35,122 nt of DNA from Lacrimispora amygdalina (GTDB lineage: Bacteria > Bacillota > Clostridia > Lachnospirales > Lachnospiraceae). Positions within the stretch are counted from its first letter, which is position 1. Every line of letters begins with the position of its first letter. The notes under the pieces were generated by a model, which ran no database searches, was not told the origin of the DNA, and was given only the letters and a program-made list of their open reading frames with translations. Position numbers and translations under genes: made by a program. Positions 33,954 through 35,122 of the stretch are shown piece after piece. The stretch spans positions 1 to 35,122 of the forward strand of contig NZ_QOHO01000076.1 of NCBI RefSeq assembly GCF_003432035.1. Direction: 5' to 3'.

Positions 33954-34052
33954 ATGAAGCTCATTTTCAAAGAACTGACTGTTCAGTTAGTTGTTACTAC
34001 TGTTCTATTCTTATCTGATGTCATAGCAAAGTCAATTTCTAAATCCAAGTAG
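33954..34052 (+). CDS. 32-residue hydrophobic peptide, candidate toxin-like small protein
   Basis: The peptide begins MKLIFKELTVQLVVTTVLFL and ends in the basic tail KSISKSK, so it has one membrane-length hydrophobic stretch with a charged C-terminus. An unusually strong ribosome binding site, AGGGGGTGAG (33941-33950), is 3-9 bases before the ATG. Size, single helix and basic tail are typical of type I toxins and other small membrane peptides, but no known family was matched. The mRNA flanks are complementary: CAGACTAG (33931-33938), just ahead of the ribosome binding site, matches CTAGTCTG (34053-34060), just after the stop. It lies between a terminator and a res-like site next to a resolvase gene. 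Confidence 0.55.
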   Translation: MKLIFKELTVQLVVTTVLFLSDVIAKSISKSK

Positions 34053-34086
34053 CTAGTCTGCAAAGGTGTACCTTTACGGACTGGCT
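34051..34086. repeat. 36-bp dyad at res site I
   Basis: Seventeen-base arms (34051-34067 and 34070-34086; three differences, two of them G-U compatible) around a 2-bp centre, the geometry of a serine-recombinase crossover site. As RNA it would also fold into a stable hairpin after the small peptide gene. Confidence 0.7.
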
Positions 34087-34166
34087 ATATTACTATCTAT
34101 TTGCGTTCATAAAGGTTGGTCTTGATCTTTGCGGACATATCCGTAATTACTTCAACCTTTGTGAAC
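34056..34166 (+). mobile_element. Candidate three-subsite res recombination site of the adjacent resolvase
   Basis: Six copies of a 12-bp half-site, consensus GTYCRYAAAGGT, occur as three inverted pairs. Site I: 34056-34067 and 34070-34081, spacer 2 bp (central GT). Site II: 34105-34116 and 34125-34136, spacer 8 bp. Site III: 34139-34150 (7 of 12 matches, weakest) and 34155-34166, spacer 4 bp. Centres of sites I and II are 52 bp apart, and the whole span is 111 bp. This resembles the Tn3/gamma-delta res plan (about 114 bp, 53 bp between sites I and II, site II 6 bp longer than site I, site III nearest the resolvase gene). Site III here is not shortened as in gamma-delta. Activity is inferred. 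Confidence 0.7.
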
Positions 34167-34195
34167 GTATCTTTTATAATGAAAGGAGATTTTTA

Positions 34196-34795
34196 ATGAG
34201 CGGAAAAAAGATGGCATATGCAAGGGTTAGTTCCACAAGCCAGAGTTTGGACAGACAGATTGAGGAATTGAAAAAATATGTAGATGAGTCCAACATCATA
34301 GTTGATAAAGCCAGTGGAAAGGACTTAAACAGAAACGGATTTCAGGCTCTCAAAAGCCCGTTGGGGTTGCGAAAAGGTGATACGCTTATAATTAAGTCAC
34401 TAGATCGTTTAAGCAGGAATAAAGCCGATATAAAAAATGAATTGGAATGGTTTAAGAGTAATCATGTTAATTTACAAATTCTTGACTTGCCAACAACCAT
34501 GATACAACTTCCAAGTGGTCAGGAATGGATACGAGATATGGTAAACAATATCATTATCGAGGTTATGTCCAGTATTGCAGAACAGGAACGGCTTACAATT
34601 CGCCAACGGCAAAAAGAAGGAATTGATATAGCAAAAAAGCAAGGAAAACATATGGGACGTCCTTCATTGGAGAAGCCGGTTGAATGGGAAAAATATTATG
34701 ATATGTGGAAACGGGGAAATATTTCCGCTAAGAAAGCAATGGAATTCTTAAATTTAAAGAAAACCAGTTTTTATAAATTAGTTAGCGAAAAATAA
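34196..34795 (+). CDS. Serine recombinase of the resolvase/invertase family
   Basis: A 199-residue recombinase of the short resolvase type. The catalytic domain (about 1-140) has YARVSS with nucleophile Ser12, arginine-rich conserved stretches (IKSLDRLSRN, AEQERLTIRQRQKEG) and the E-helix leading to a small C-terminal helix-turn-helix (GNISAKKAMEFLNLKKTSFYK at about 173-193). Length matches Tn3-type resolvases and DNA invertases and is far too short for a large serine integrase. AAAGGAG precedes the ATG by 8 bases. The half-site array immediately upstream suggests it resolves dimers or cointegrates there and represses its own transcription. Confidence 0.92.
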   Translation: MSGKKMAYARVSSTSQSLDRQIEELKKYVDESNIIVDKASGKDLNRNGFQALKSPLGLRKGDTLIIKSLDRLSRNKADIKNELEWFKSNHVNLQILDLPTTMIQLPSGQEWIRDMVNNIIIEVMSSIAEQERLTIRQRQKEGIDIAKKQGKHMGRPSLEKPVEWEKYYDMWKRGNISAKKAMEFLNLKKTSFYKLVSEK

Positions 34796-34796
34796 T

Positions 34797-34844
34797 GTTT
34801 TTCAGATGGTAGTGATATTTCTATTCCACTACCATCTGAAAAAC
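34797..34844. terminator. Perfect 18-bp inverted repeat after the resolvase gene
   Basis: Arms GTTTTTCAGATGGTAGTG (34797-34814) and complement (34827-34844), 12-base loop. With A5 and T5 in the outer stem it can act as a terminator in both directions. It lies directly after the resolvase stop and 40 bp ahead of the next start codon; it could also be a binding site. Confidence 0.7.
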
Positions 34845-34883
34845 GTTATAATATAAAAAATTCATATAAAAATGGAGGAGCCC

Positions 34884-35122
34884 ATGGAAAGAGAAGAAAA
34901 CTATTCTTTTATAAAATATCTTGAACAAAATGAACAAGATTTCTTTTATTATTCAGAAGATAAAAAAAATCGAGGGATATATATAACTCCAAATAATAAA
35001 ACAGATCAATATCCTATTAAAATTGCAAATGCCTATCCTAAAATTAAAAAATTAGATTTAATTAATCGTTCTTTTAGGGAATGCGAATACGAACTAGAAT
35101 ATTCTTTATCTAATCAGAAAAA
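34884..35122 (+). CDS. AT-rich gene of unknown function, cut off by the window edge
   Basis: Open from an ATG at 34884 to the end (79 codons visible, no stop). TGGAGGAG lies 5 bases upstream, and TATAAT (34847-34852) may be its -10 element. The visible part is charged and Asn/Lys/Tyr-rich (MEREENYSFIKYLEQNEQDF at the start, then a stretch YPKIKKLDLINRSF); codons are notably AT-rich compared with the core genes. I do not recognise it. Confidence 0.6.
   Translation, partial: MEREENYSFIKYLEQNEQDFFYYSEDKKNRGIYITPNNKTDQYPIKIANAYPKIKKLDLINRSFRECEYELEYSLSNQK

Noticed and set aside
34172-34182. TATAAT at 34175-34180 as the promoter of the resolvase.
   Set aside because: Transcription would start at about 34187, inside the ribosome binding site (34182-34188); the true promoter is probably further upstream, within the res array.

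Overview
The window looks like chromosome from a low-to-moderate GC Gram-positive anaerobe of the Clostridia, most likely a Lachnospiraceae (Lacrimispora/Hungatella/Lachnoclostridium-like) genome. This rests on the mix of gene families (M32 carboxypeptidase, TRAP transporter under a YesM/YesN-type two-component system, LytTR regulator, ZapA/FtsW/PBP cluster, radical-SAM SPL-like protein), strong AGGAGG-type ribosome binding sites and AT-rich intergenic regions. No rRNA, tRNA or CRISPR array was seen.

Region 1 (1-7900): a LytTR response regulator followed by what looks like a kinase reduced to its membrane half; a heterodimeric ABC exporter (two half-transporters, one carrying the typical degenerate catalytic site) divergent from a LysR-type regulator across a perfect 37-bp dyad that also reads as a symmetric two-way promoter; an SPL-like radical SAM protein; and a YihY/BrkB membrane protein. 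Region 2 (7900-12400), all on the minus strand: macro-domain protein, a 77-aa unknown, a stand-alone 5'-3' exonuclease, M32 carboxypeptidase and cysteine synthase. A plus-strand orphan CheW protein with an inserted zinc-binding CZB domain and an extra cysteine cluster follows.

Region 3 (13400-22450) is a core-genome block: RuvA-RuvB, ZapA, a U32 peptidase-family protein, FtsW/RodA, a class B penicillin-binding protein and a Nudix hydrolase on the minus strand, with a divergent YprB-type exonuclease. Region 4 (22450-26670) holds an AraC regulator with a DUF5662 protein, a cold-shock protein, Hsp33 with a SAM methyltransferase, and a SEC-C protein. Region 5 (26690-32080) is a complete TRAP transporter (DctP, DctQ, DctM) directly downstream of a YesM/YesN-like kinase and regulator, which probably sense its substrate and control it.

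Region 6 (about 32100 to the end) differs: mostly plus-strand, more AT-rich, rich in repeats and short genes, and apparently part of a mobile element continuing past the right edge. It holds a Mor-type regulator with a possible N-terminal frameshift, an exported anchored protein, a small membrane protein ending in a terminator, a 32-residue hydrophobic peptide gene, and a small serine resolvase. Between the peptide gene and the resolvase lies a 111-bp stretch with six copies of a 12-bp half-site arranged as three inverted pairs, which I read as the resolvase's own three-subsite res site. This is the most distinctive structure in the window.
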